64,000 bases of DNA. Source: Aliivibrio fischeri ATCC 7744 = JCM 18803 = DSM 507. Its GTDB lineage: Bacteria > Pseudomonadota > Gammaproteobacteria > Enterobacterales > Vibrionaceae. Below are positions 27,697 to 35,985 of the stretch, in pieces. The stretch's first letter is position 1. Every line of letters starts with the position of its first letter. Position numbers and translations under genes: made by a program. The notes under the pieces are model-generated. The model was not told where the DNA came from and did not search any database. It saw nothing but the letters and a program-made list of their open reading frames with translations. Location of the stretch: positions 1,798,001 through 1,862,000 of the forward strand of contig NZ_CP092712.1 in NCBI RefSeq assembly GCF_023983475.1, read 5' to 3'.

Positions 27697-28434
27697 ATGT
27701 CTGTAGGTCGTATTCACTCTTTTGAAACATGTGGAACTGTTGATGGTCCTGGTATTCGCTTTATTGTTTTCTTACAAGGCTGCTTAATGCGTTGTATGTA
27801 TTGCCACAACCGTGATACTTGGGATACACATGATGGTAAAGAAGTGACCGTTGCTGAATTGATTGAAGAAGCAAAAAGCTACCGTCACTTTATGAAAGCC
27901 TCAGGAGGCGGTATTACTTGTTCAGGTGGTGAAGCAATGCTACAACCTGAATTTGTACGTGATTTTTTCCGTGCAGCTCAAGCAGAAGGCATCCATACTT
28001 GTTTAGATACCAATGGGTATATTCGCAAACACACGGATGTAATTGATGAAGTTTTAGAAGCATCAGATCTTGTTATGCTTGATCTAAAACAGATGAAAGA
28101 TGACATCCATAAAGAATTCATCGGTGTATCAAATACTCGAGTTCTTGATTTTGCACGTTATCTTCATAAGATTGGACAAAAAACATGGATCCGTTACGTT
28201 ATTGTTCCTGGCTATACTGATGATGAAGAATCAGCACACCTTCTAGGTGATTTTATTAAAGATATGGATAACATTGAAAAAATAGAATTACTTCCATACC
28301 ACAAATTAGGTGCTCATAAATGGGAAGCATTAGGTCATGACTACCCTCTTGAGGGCGTAAACCCTCCATCAAAAGAAACGATGGAAAAAATGGTCGAAAT
28401 CCTAAGCCAATACCACAACAACGTAAAATATTAA
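27697..28434 (+). CDS. pflA: Pyruvate formate-lyase activating enzyme
   Basis: 245 residues, a radical-SAM enzyme with the CxxxCxxC cluster motif CLMRCMYC (about 29-36) and the GGE-type SAM motif CSGGEAMLQ. It abstracts a hydrogen from PflB Gly733 to create the glycyl radical. Ribosome site CGGAGAAA lies before the ATG. The ISL3 insertion now separates it from pflB, but about 110 native bases upstream remain and may hold its own promoter. Confidence 0.95.
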   Translation: MSVGRIHSFETCGTVDGPGIRFIVFLQGCLMRCMYCHNRDTWDTHDGKEVTVAELIEEAKSYRHFMKASGGGITCSGGEAMLQPEFVRDFFRAAQAEGIHTCLDTNGYIRKHTDVIDEVLEASDLVMLDLKQMKDDIHKEFIGVSNTRVLDFARYLHKIGQKTWIRYVIVPGYTDDEESAHLLGDFIKDMDNIEKIELLPYHKLGAHKWEALGHDYPLEGVNPPSKETMEKMVEILSQYHNNVKY

Positions 28435-28461
28435 TTACGTCGTTCCCTTTATCAGCAACAC

Positions 28462-28486
28462 AAATGCCCGATCTTCGGGCATTTTT
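28462..28486 (+). terminator. pflA terminator
   Basis: AAATGCCCGA-TCT-TCGGGCATTT followed by TT. The ATG inside this hairpin at 28464 opens a longer frame for the next gene but is not a credible start. Confidence 0.9.
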
Positions 28487-28499
28487 ATTGGAAAAAATA

Positions 28500-29648
28500 A
28501 TGTATCAATTAAGTTTTTCGCTACAAGAATTCCTATCTGAGTATTGGCAAAAAAAACCAGTGATCATCAAAGGTGGATTTGAGAACTTTCAAGATCCTGT
28601 TACTCCAGAAGAGTTAGCAGGACTTACTTTAGAAAACGATGTCGATTCTCGATTCATTTCTAACGCTAATAACCAATGGAAAGCAGAACACGGCCCCTTA
28701 TCTGAAGAGTTATATGAAACACTTGGCGAAACCAATTGGTCTATTATCGTTCAGGCGGCTAATCATTGGCATGAAGGTGCGGCTGAATTGTTTAAACCTT
28801 TTAAACAAATGCCAAATTGGTTATTCGATGACATCATGATCAGCTACTCAGTACCTCATGGTGGTGTTGGTCCACATATTGATCAATATGATGTATTTAT
28901 TATTCAAGGTCAGGGAAAGCGTCATTGGCGTGTTGGCGATATCGGTGAATATCAAGAAGAACATAGACATTCTGCACTAAAACAAATTACTGGATTTGAA
29001 CCGATTATCGATCAAATTCTAGAGCCTGGTGACATTCTTTATATCCCACCAGGCTTCCCGCATGATGGCTACGCCTTAGAGCCATCTATGAGTTATTCAG
29101 CCGGTTTTCGTTCTCCAAAAGAGCAAGAGTTAATCAGCAATTTTGCGGACTTCATTATTGAAAATGAAAAAGGCGATGTTCATTACCATAATCCAGATCT
29201 TCCTGCACAAATTCACGGTAGTGAAATCACAACAAAAAGCTTTGAAGACTTAAAAGCCATGATGTTAAGTGCGATGTCAGATGAGCAAACACTAAAACAG
29301 TTTATGGGAGAGTACTTAAGTAATTCTCGTCATCATTTAAATATTATTCCAGATTCTGAGAAGTGGACAACTGAAGAGTTGCTTAGTTACTTACAATCAG
29401 GTCAAGCATTGATCAAAGTGGCAGGCGTCCGCGCGTTTTACCATGAAGTAGAATCATGTGAAGAAAACATGACTCTTTTTATTGATGGTGAAAGTTATGT
29501 TTTCCCATTAAAAATGAAAAATGATGTGATTATATTATGTGAAGCTAATGAGGTAACACTGAACAATATTGAACAGCTTTTACTAGACCCTCATTCAGTC
29601 GCTAATTTGCTTCAACTGGTAAATATCGGTTATTTTTACGCGGAATAG
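28500..29648 (+). CDS. roxA: Ribosomal protein L16 arginine hydroxylase (JmjC family)
   Basis: 382 residues from ATG at 28500. The JmjC/cupin core has the Fe(II)-binding HxD motif in GPHIDQYDVFIIQGQGKRHW and a later His in GFPHDGYAL. A C-terminal winged-helix-like dimer region follows. It matches E. coli YcfD/RoxA (373 residues) in length and layout. That enzyme uses oxygen and 2-oxoglutarate to hydroxylate an arginine of ribosomal protein L16. Runs alone between pflA and the convergent opp operon. Confidence 0.9.
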   Translation: MYQLSFSLQEFLSEYWQKKPVIIKGGFENFQDPVTPEELAGLTLENDVDSRFISNANNQWKAEHGPLSEELYETLGETNWSIIVQAANHWHEGAAELFKPFKQMPNWLFDDIMISYSVPHGGVGPHIDQYDVFIIQGQGKRHWRVGDIGEYQEEHRHSALKQITGFEPIIDQILEPGDILYIPPGFPHDGYALEPSMSYSAGFRSPKEQELISNFADFIIENEKGDVHYHNPDLPAQIHGSEITTKSFEDLKAMMLSAMSDEQTLKQFMGEYLSNSRHHLNIIPDSEKWTTEELLSYLQSGQALIKVAGVRAFYHEVESCEENMTLFIDGESYVFPLKMKNDVIILCEANEVTLNNIEQLLLDPHSVANLLQLVNIGYFYAE

Positions 29649-29657
29649 CTACAAAAA

Positions 29658-29686
29658 AAGCGCGATATAAATTGCCTATCGCGCTT
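29658..29686 (-). terminator. Terminator, opp operon side
   Basis: AAGCGCGATA/TATCGCGCTT with a run of seven T on the minus strand. Confidence 0.7.
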
Positions 29687-29722
29687 AAGCCTGTCACAGG
29701 CTGAATTTAAATACATTTTGTT

Positions 29723-29753
29723 AACCCATCATAAATATCATGATAGGGTTTTA
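29723..29753 (+). terminator. Terminator, roxA side
   Basis: AACCC-ATCAT...ATGATAGGGTT with following TTATT; an imperfect stem just past the oppF stop. Confidence 0.5.
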
Positions 29754-30749
29754 TTAGATATCTGCTACCGCCAAACACGATACAGCGTGTACATCATTAC
29801 CTTTTAATTCAGGCTTTGTTTCTGCACATGCATCTGTTGCTTGAGGACAACGTGTACGGAACACACATCCAGATGGTGGATTAATTGGAGATGGTAAATC
29901 CCCTTCTAGCATTTCAATCGTTTTTGCTCTTTCTAGCTTTGGATCAGGAATTGGAACTGCTGACATCAAGGCTTTTGTATAAGGGTGTTTAGGATTACTA
30001 AATAACGCGTCAGACTCACCAAGTTCAACTTCGTTACCTAAATACATAACTAGAACACGATCTGAAATATGCTTCACAACCGATAAATCGTGAGCAATAA
30101 AGACTAGACTTAAACCAAGTTCTTTTTGAAGTTCTTTAAGTAAATTTACTACCTGTGCTTGAATCGATACATCCAGAGCCGACACTGGCTCATCACAAAT
30201 GATCATCTTTGGCTTTAAAATAAGTGCTCGTGCAATACCAATACGCTGGCATTGTCCACCAGAGAATTCATGAGGGTAGCGGTTGATTACGTTAGGTAAC
30301 AAACCTACTTTTGCCATCATCTCTTTAACTCTATCCTTCACTTCATCTTTTGTTAGCTTTGGATAGAAAGTAAGTAATGGCTCAGCGATAATGTCACCTA
30401 CTGTCATACGAGGATTCAATGATGCCAAAGGATCTTGGAATATCATTTGTATTTCTTTGCGCTTTTGACGAAGTGGTTCATCTTCTAATTTAGTCAGATC
30501 TTCTCCTAACCAAACTACTTCACCATCTGTCGCCTCAACTAAACCAATAATGGCACGAGCAAAGGTTGATTTACCACAACCAGATTCACCAACAACACCC
30601 AGTGTTTCACCTTCATACAAACGAACGTTAACACCATCAACCGCTTTTAAGTTTGCAGGTTTTGCCCAAGGCCATACTGATTTAGCTGCAATGCTAAAAT
30701 GCACTTTAAGGTTCTTTACATCTAGAATTAATTTTTTATCTACTGACAT
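29754..30749 (-). CDS. oppF: Oligopeptide ABC transporter ATPase OppF
   Basis: 331 residues from ATG at 30749, with AGGAGA 7 bases upstream. A GTG two codons earlier is too close to that site. The start overlaps the oppD stop as TAATG, so the two are translationally coupled. Walker [10 protein letters not shown], signature FSGGQCQR, Walker [13 protein letters not shown]. The C-terminal oligopeptide-transporter extension contains [14 protein letters not shown], a cysteine cluster typical of OppF/DppF. Powers peptide uptake with OppD. Confidence 0.95.
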   Translation of the reverse strand: MSVDKKLILDVKNLKVHFSIAAKSVWPWAKPANLKAVDGVNVRLYEGETLGVVGESGCGKSTFARAIIGLVEATDGEVVWLGEDLTKLEDEPLRQKRKEIQMIFQDPLASLNPRMTVGDIIAEPLLTFYPKLTKDEVKDRVKEMMAKVGLLPNVINRYPHEFSGGQCQRIGIARALILKPKMIICDEPVSALDVSIQAQVVNLLKELQKELGLSLVFIAHDLSVVKHISDRVLVMYLGNEVELGESDALFSNPKHPYTKALMSAVPIPDPKLERAKTIEMLEGDLPSPINPPSGCVFRTRCPQATDACAETKPELKGNDVHAVSCLAVADI

Positions 30750-31714
30750 TACCACGTCTCCTGATCAGAAAAACAAGCACGTAAACGATCTTGACCAAAC
30801 GGCAATAAAATCGGAGCTTCTTGCTTACAACGGTCCATAACACGATGACATCGTTCTTGATAAGGACAGCCTGTAGGTAAACGGAGTAAATTGGGTGGGT
30901 TACCAGGAATAGTCGGTAATATTTCACCTTCTGTATCTAAACGTGGAATCGCTTTTAATAACCCCTCAGCATAAGGGTGGCTTGGTTCGTAAAATATTTC
31001 ATTTACTGTACCGTATTCCATTGTACGACCAGCATACATAACAAGCACTTTGTCACAAGAACCAGCAACAACACCAAGATCGTGAGTAATCATGATAATC
31101 GCTGTATTAAATTCACTTTTCAGCTCATTCAATAATTCCATAATTTGCGCTTGTACCGTTACGTCTAACGCAGTCGTTGGTTCATCAGCAATAAGAAGTT
31201 TCGGACGACAAAGCAATGCCATTGCAATCATCACACGCTGGCGCATACCACCCGAAAATTCATGTGGGTACATCGTAATACGTTTACGCGCTTCTGGTAT
31301 TTTAACTGCTTCTAACATTCGAACAGACTCTTCAAATGCTTCCGCTTTACCCATGCCTTTATGTAGCATGAGCACTTCCATTAATTGCTCACTTACTTTC
31401 ATGTACGGATTAAGTGACGTCATTGGATCTTGGAAGATCATCGCCATCTGTTCAGCACGAATACTGTTTAACTCTTTTTCTGGAAGGTTAAGGATCTCTT
31501 TTCCTTCAAACTTTGCGCTACCAGTAATAATACCGTTTTTAGCTAATAAACCCATTAAGGCAAATACAGTTTGTGATTTACCTGAACCTGATTCACCAAC
31601 AATACCTAATGTCTCACCTTGTTTTAGTGAGAAGTTTAAATCATTTACTGCCGTTACATTACCATCTTGTGTGGTGAACTCTACTCGCAGATCTTTTACA
31701 TCTAATAAACTCAT
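30749..31714 (-). CDS. oppD: Oligopeptide ABC transporter ATPase OppD
   Basis: 321 residues. Walker A GESGSGKSQ, signature FSGGMRQR, Walker B LLIADEPTTALD. The C-terminal GCPYQERCHRVMDRC forms the cysteine cluster of the Opp/Dpp ATPases. Ribosome site AGGAAAG. Fourth gene of the oppABCDF operon. Confidence 0.95.
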   Translation of the reverse strand: MSLLDVKDLRVEFTTQDGNVTAVNDLNFSLKQGETLGIVGESGSGKSQTVFALMGLLAKNGIITGSAKFEGKEILNLPEKELNSIRAEQMAMIFQDPMTSLNPYMKVSEQLMEVLMLHKGMGKAEAFEESVRMLEAVKIPEARKRITMYPHEFSGGMRQRVMIAMALLCRPKLLIADEPTTALDVTVQAQIMELLNELKSEFNTAIIMITHDLGVVAGSCDKVLVMYAGRTMEYGTVNEIFYEPSHPYAEGLLKAIPRLDTEGEILPTIPGNPPNLLRLPTGCPYQERCHRVMDRCKQEAPILLPFGQDRLRACFSDQETW

Positions 31715-31764
31715 AATTCTTTCCTGCTCAAATTTGTTTAATAATTAACTGTCCACACAGAGGA

Positions 31765-32667
31765 TTATCTGTCTTTTGGATCCAGCGCATCACGTAAACC
31801 ATCACCTACATAGTTAAAGCAGAACAAGGTAACGACCATAAATAAAGCTGGGAAAGTTAACTGCCAAATTGCCACTTCCATAGTTTGAGAACCTTCTTGA
31901 AGTAAGGCGCCCCAACTAGTCATCGGCTCTTGAACACCCAGACCAAGGAAAGATAGGAAAGATTCAGTTAGGATCATACTCGGGATAAGTAATGTTGAAT
32001 AAACAGCAACAATACCTAGTACGTTTGGTACGATATGACGAGTGATGATGCCCCACTTACTCACACCACACACGTGTGCTGCTTCAATAAACTCTTTACT
32101 ACGTAAGCTAAGTGTTTGACCACGAACAATACGAGCCATATCAAGCCAAGCAATTGCACCAATAGCAACAAAGATAAGAACGATATTACGCCCAAAAAAT
32201 GTTACTAATACGATAACCAAAAACATAAAAGGCACAGCGTATAAGATTTCAATAAAACGCATCATTACTCGGTCAACTTTACCACCAACAAAGCCTGATG
32301 TTGCGCCGTAAAGCGTTCCAATTAGTACAGCAACTAATGCACCTAGAATACCAACCATCAATGAAATTCGTCCACCAACTAAGGTACGAACAAATAAATC
32401 ACGACCTAAGCTGTCCGTTCCAAATAAGTGCGCCATACTTGGGCCTTGGTGTAGAGCATACCAATCTGTATCATCATAAGCATATTGACTGAACATCGGC
32501 AGGAAAATTACAGCCAAAGTCATCAAAGTAAGAATAAACAAACTGATCATTGCCGCTTTGTTTCGCATAAAGCGGATTCGTGCGTCTTGCCATAGACTGC
32601 GACCCTCAATCTCCAAACTTTCAGAGAATTTTTCGATCGCTTCTAAATTTTCTTTTTTCGTTAACAT
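31765..32667 (-). CDS. oppC: Oligopeptide ABC transporter permease OppC
   Basis: 300 residues. Long cytoplasmic N-terminus (about 40 residues), six membrane helices, LFGTDSLGRDLFVRTLVGGRIS and the EAA-loop FIEAAHVCGVSKWGIITRHIVPN. Forms the membrane channel with OppB, 14 bases downstream of it. Confidence 0.94.
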   Translation of the reverse strand: MLTKKENLEAIEKFSESLEIEGRSLWQDARIRFMRNKAAMISLFILTLMTLAVIFLPMFSQYAYDDTDWYALHQGPSMAHLFGTDSLGRDLFVRTLVGGRISLMVGILGALVAVLIGTLYGATSGFVGGKVDRVMMRFIEILYAVPFMFLVIVLVTFFGRNIVLIFVAIGAIAWLDMARIVRGQTLSLRSKEFIEAAHVCGVSKWGIITRHIVPNVLGIVAVYSTLLIPSMILTESFLSFLGLGVQEPMTSWGALLQEGSQTMEVAIWQLTFPALFMVVTLFCFNYVGDGLRDALDPKDR

Positions 32668-32681
32668 GCGTCCATTCCCTA

Positions 32682-33602
32682 TTAATAACGAATTTTCGGG
32701 TCGATAATTGCTAGTAATACATCAACAATTGCGTTGAATAAGATAAATAGGAAACCAATCAGAATGGTTACCCCCATTACTAACGAATAATCACGGTTAA
32801 ATGCAGCATTGACGAAAAGCTTACCAATTCCAGGTAGACCAAAAATCGTTTCAATAACAACAGAACCGGTAATAATGCCGACAAATGCTGGTCCCATATA
32901 AGAAACAACAGGCAACATTGCAGGCTTTAGTGCATGTTTAATAATAATGTAGCGATAACTTAATCCCTTCGCACGAGCGGTTCGAATAAAGTTACTGTTT
33001 AATGTTTCAATCATGCTGCCACGAGTAATACGTGCAAAAGTCGCAACATAAAGGAATGACATACCTAGAATTGGTAAGAACATGTATTTAAATGAGCCAT
33101 CATGCCAGCCACCAGCAGGGAACCAGCCAAGCTCAATAGAAAAGAGATAAATCAGTGCAGGGGCCAATACAAAGGATGGCATCACCACCCCCACCATAGC
33201 GGTGGACATAATCGTATAATCAAGCCATGTATTTTGCCTTAATGCGGCTAAGGTACCGACAGTAACCCCAAGTATCACCGTAAAAATAAACGCAAAAAAA
33301 CCAACTTTAGCTGACACTGGTAATGCAGCTTCAACCAATTCATTTACTGTATAATCTTGATATTTAAATGAAGGACCGAAATCACCTTGTAAGATATTAC
33401 TAAGGTAAGTCGTATATTGTTCAAATACCGGTTTATCTAAACCGTATTTTGCATTGATATTCGCCATAACTTCCGGAGGAAGTGGGCGTTCTGTTGAAAA
33501 TGGATTGCCAGGTGCAAATCTCATTAAGAAAAAAGAAATGGTGATCAAAACCAACATTGTTGGAATTGCTTCAAGTATCCGTTTGATAATGAATTGAAAC
33601 AT
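32682..33602 (-). CDS. oppB: Oligopeptide ABC transporter permease OppB
   Basis: 306 residues. Starts MFQFIIKRILEAIPTMLVLITISFFLMRFAPG-like, with the conserved PGNPF motif and EAA-loop FIRTARAKGLSYRYIIIKHALKPA. Six membrane helices. Separated from oppA by a strong intercistronic hairpin. Confidence 0.94.
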   Translation of the reverse strand: MFQFIIKRILEAIPTMLVLITISFFLMRFAPGNPFSTERPLPPEVMANINAKYGLDKPVFEQYTTYLSNILQGDFGPSFKYQDYTVNELVEAALPVSAKVGFFAFIFTVILGVTVGTLAALRQNTWLDYTIMSTAMVGVVMPSFVLAPALIYLFSIELGWFPAGGWHDGSFKYMFLPILGMSFLYVATFARITRGSMIETLNSNFIRTARAKGLSYRYIIIKHALKPAMLPVVSYMGPAFVGIITGSVVIETIFGLPGIGKLFVNAAFNRDYSLVMGVTILIGFLFILFNAIVDVLLAIIDPKIRY

Positions 33603-33651
33603 AATTCACTCTTCCAGTCTGTGACAAAAAATATTAAAAGATGGATCTAGC

Positions 33652-33677
33652 CACTACACGCGATCCTGCGTGTAGTG
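33652..33677 (-). promoter_or_regulatory. Intercistronic hairpin between oppA and oppB
   Basis: CACTACACGC-GATCCT-GCGTGTAGTG, a perfect 10-bp stem. There is no T-run in the direction of transcription, so it more likely protects the oppA mRNA 3' end than terminates, keeping binding protein in excess. Confidence 0.65.
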
Positions 33678-33705
33678 ACATTTTTTATAGTTTTATTTTG
33701 CTAAA

Positions 33706-35370
33706 TTACTTAGCTTTGATATATAGATCTTTCGAGTAGATTTTTTCTTCCGCATTGCCCGTTGGGAAGCCACCTACTTGTGGAGATAATAGACGAGATT
33801 TGACATACTGATAGATAGGAGCAATCGGCATATCTTTAGCTAGAAGTTTCTCAGCTTCCAGATAGATAGCATTACGCTCTTCTTCAGAAGTTGATGCTAG
33901 GGCTTTTTCAATTAATGCATCATACTCTGCACTACCGTAGTGTTGACCACCAGTCGTGTTCTTACTTACCATTAATGTTAGGAATGCTGACGCTTCGTTA
34001 TAATCGCCACACCACCCCGCACGAGCCACTTCAAACTGACCTTGATCTTTAGAATCTAGGTATGTTTTCCACTCTTGGTTTTCTAAAACAACTTCAAGCC
34101 CAAGTGTCTTTTTCCACATAGAACCAGCCGCAACTGCGATCTTCTTATGGTTTTCAGACGTGTTGTATAGCAGTGTAAATTTAAGTGGATTCTCAGGACC
34201 AAAGCCTGCTTCTGTTAATAAACGTTTTGCTTCTGCATTACGCTCATCTTGGGTCATTTTGCCATAAGCAGGAAGTTCAGGATTAAAGCCAGCAGTAATT
34301 TCAGGTGTTAAGAAATAAGCTGGTTTTTGACCTTGACCTAGAATTACGTCTGAAACAATAGAGCGGTCAATAGCGTAAGAAATCGCTTTACGCACACGAA
34401 CATCATCAAATGGCTTTTTCTTAGTATTAAACGAGTAGTAGTAAGTACATAAGCTACCTACAACAGAAACTGAATCCGGTTCTTCTTTTTGTAGACGTTT
34501 AAAGTGTTCAACTGGAAGTTCATTAGTAAAGTCTAATTCTCCAGATAAGAAGCGGTTCATTTCTGAAACCTGATTTTCGATAGGTAGGAACGTAACCTTA
34601 GTTAATTTAGTATCTTTGTTGTCCCAGTATTGTTCATTACGAACAAGCTCTAAACGTTCATTTACAACCCAGTTATTAACAACGAATGCACCATTACCTA
34701 CGAAGTTGCCAGGTTTAGTCCATTGGTCACCAAATTTTTCAATTGTTGCCTTATGAACAGGCTTCACTGTCGTGTGGCCCATCATTTTTACAAAATAAGG
34801 AACAGCAGTATCAAGTTGAACTTCTAGAGTATGAGCATCAATCGCTTTAACACCAAGTTCACTCTTATCTTTTTTACCAGCAACAATGTCTTTTGCATTT
34901 GCCATCTTAGTATATTCCATATACCAAGAGTATGGTGATGCTGTCATTGGATCCACTGCTCTTTGGAAACTGTATACAAAATCATCAGCAGTTACAGGAT
35001 CACCATTTGACCATTTAGCATCTTTACGTAAATGGAATACAAATTTTTTGTTATCTGTTGTTTCCCAACTTTCAGCAACACCCGGGATCGTATTACCATC
35101 AGCATCCTGATTTACAAGACCTTCTAATAGATCACGGATAACGTGAGATTCAGGAACACCTTGAGATTTATGAGGGTCTAAAGTCGCAACCTCAGTACCA
35201 TTACCACGAACCAACTCTTGTACATCTGCATATACGACTTCAGTTGATTCAGGCTTTTCAGCAGGTTTCGTTTGTTTGACAGGTTGCTCTGCGGTTTTGT
35301 CTCCACAGCCAGCAAGTGCTAGTGACAGGCCACCAAGCAAAATAGCTTGTGTAATTTTATTCTTATACAT
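33706..35370 (-). CDS. oppA: Oligopeptide-binding protein OppA, lipoprotein form
   Basis: 554 residues of the SBP_bac_5 family (AESWETTDNKKFVFHLRKDAKWSNGDPVTADDFVYSFQR-type core). The N-terminus has a lipobox LAGC with Cys22 rather than a plain signal-peptidase I site. A Thr/Glu/Pro/Lys-rich linker follows (residues about 25-45), so it should be membrane-anchored facing the periplasm. E. coli OppA is a free periplasmic protein. First and probably most expressed gene of the operon. Confidence 0.93.
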   Translation of the reverse strand: MYKNKITQAILLGGLSLALAGCGDKTAEQPVKQTKPAEKPESTEVVYADVQELVRGNGTEVATLDPHKSQGVPESHVIRDLLEGLVNQDADGNTIPGVAESWETTDNKKFVFHLRKDAKWSNGDPVTADDFVYSFQRAVDPMTASPYSWYMEYTKMANAKDIVAGKKDKSELGVKAIDAHTLEVQLDTAVPYFVKMMGHTTVKPVHKATIEKFGDQWTKPGNFVGNGAFVVNNWVVNERLELVRNEQYWDNKDTKLTKVTFLPIENQVSEMNRFLSGELDFTNELPVEHFKRLQKEEPDSVSVVGSLCTYYYSFNTKKKPFDDVRVRKAISYAIDRSIVSDVILGQGQKPAYFLTPEITAGFNPELPAYGKMTQDERNAEAKRLLTEAGFGPENPLKFTLLYNTSENHKKIAVAAGSMWKKTLGLEVVLENQEWKTYLDSKDQGQFEVARAGWCGDYNEASAFLTLMVSKNTTGGQHYGSAEYDALIEKALASTSEEERNAIYLEAEKLLAKDMPIAPIYQYVKSRLLSPQVGGFPTGNAEEKIYSKDLYIKAK

Positions 35371-35985
35371 GCATTAACTCCAATACATTCAATTTGCATC
35401 CATGACATTCTTCGGGCAAAACGACTCGCCAATCATTTAAATCTAAAAAACGTTAAATACGCCTAAAAAAGATTAAATCCTTCGAAGAATTGTGGGCAAC
35501 ATTATCAATCATTGAAGTAATTTGCCACATTTTTGTCACAAAACACCCGATAATTTTTAAAATCATCACAAATAACCGAATAATTAACCAGATTATTTAT
35601 CCTTTATGGATTGAACGAATACAAAGCTTAATAAAGGTAGAATCCCCTACTATTTTGTCTAGTTTCTCATCAATAAACCACATATTAACCTAACAATTTC
35701 ATAACAAAAAAATATAATATCGATGGAATTTCAAGCAAAAAAACCTTAAAAACTAAATTCAAAGCGCAAATAAACATCTATTTTTATAAAGCAATAAAAA
35801 AATGACATTCTTTAGGGCAGTCCAACATTCTTTTTTTGTAATTGCATTTAAAACATGTGAATACCTAAGGTTGATGCCAAACTAAACACTTCTTCTGGAA
35901 ATTTATAAATTATAAACAAAGATAATATGGATGCTGAAATTTCAGCAGTAATCCAACTTGGATTAATTTATCAAGGACGTTATTT
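35371..35985. other. Divergent control region between oppA and the chitinase gene
   Basis: About 615 very AT-rich bases with no credible gene. It should contain the oppA promoter on the left and the chitinase promoter on the right. The only clear structures are two inverted repeats in the chitinase leader, listed next. Confidence 0.5.
35933..35964 (+). promoter_or_regulatory. Two adjacent inverted repeats in the chitinase leader
   Basis: The perfect 14-bp palindrome GCTGAAATTTCAGC (35933-35946) is followed by AATCCA-ACT-TGGATT (35950-35964), 21 bases before the ATG. They could be operators or mRNA hairpins close to the ribosome site AAGGAC. Confidence 0.4.

Noticed and set aside
28464-28499. 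Extended N-terminus of RoxA from an upstream ATG
   Set aside because: That ATG and the following codons are the stem of the pflA terminator. The RoxA family starts at MYQLSF.
35490-35693. 67-codon frame in the oppA-chiA intergenic region
   Set aside because: AT-rich noise without a ribosome site or recognisable domain; sits where promoters are expected.
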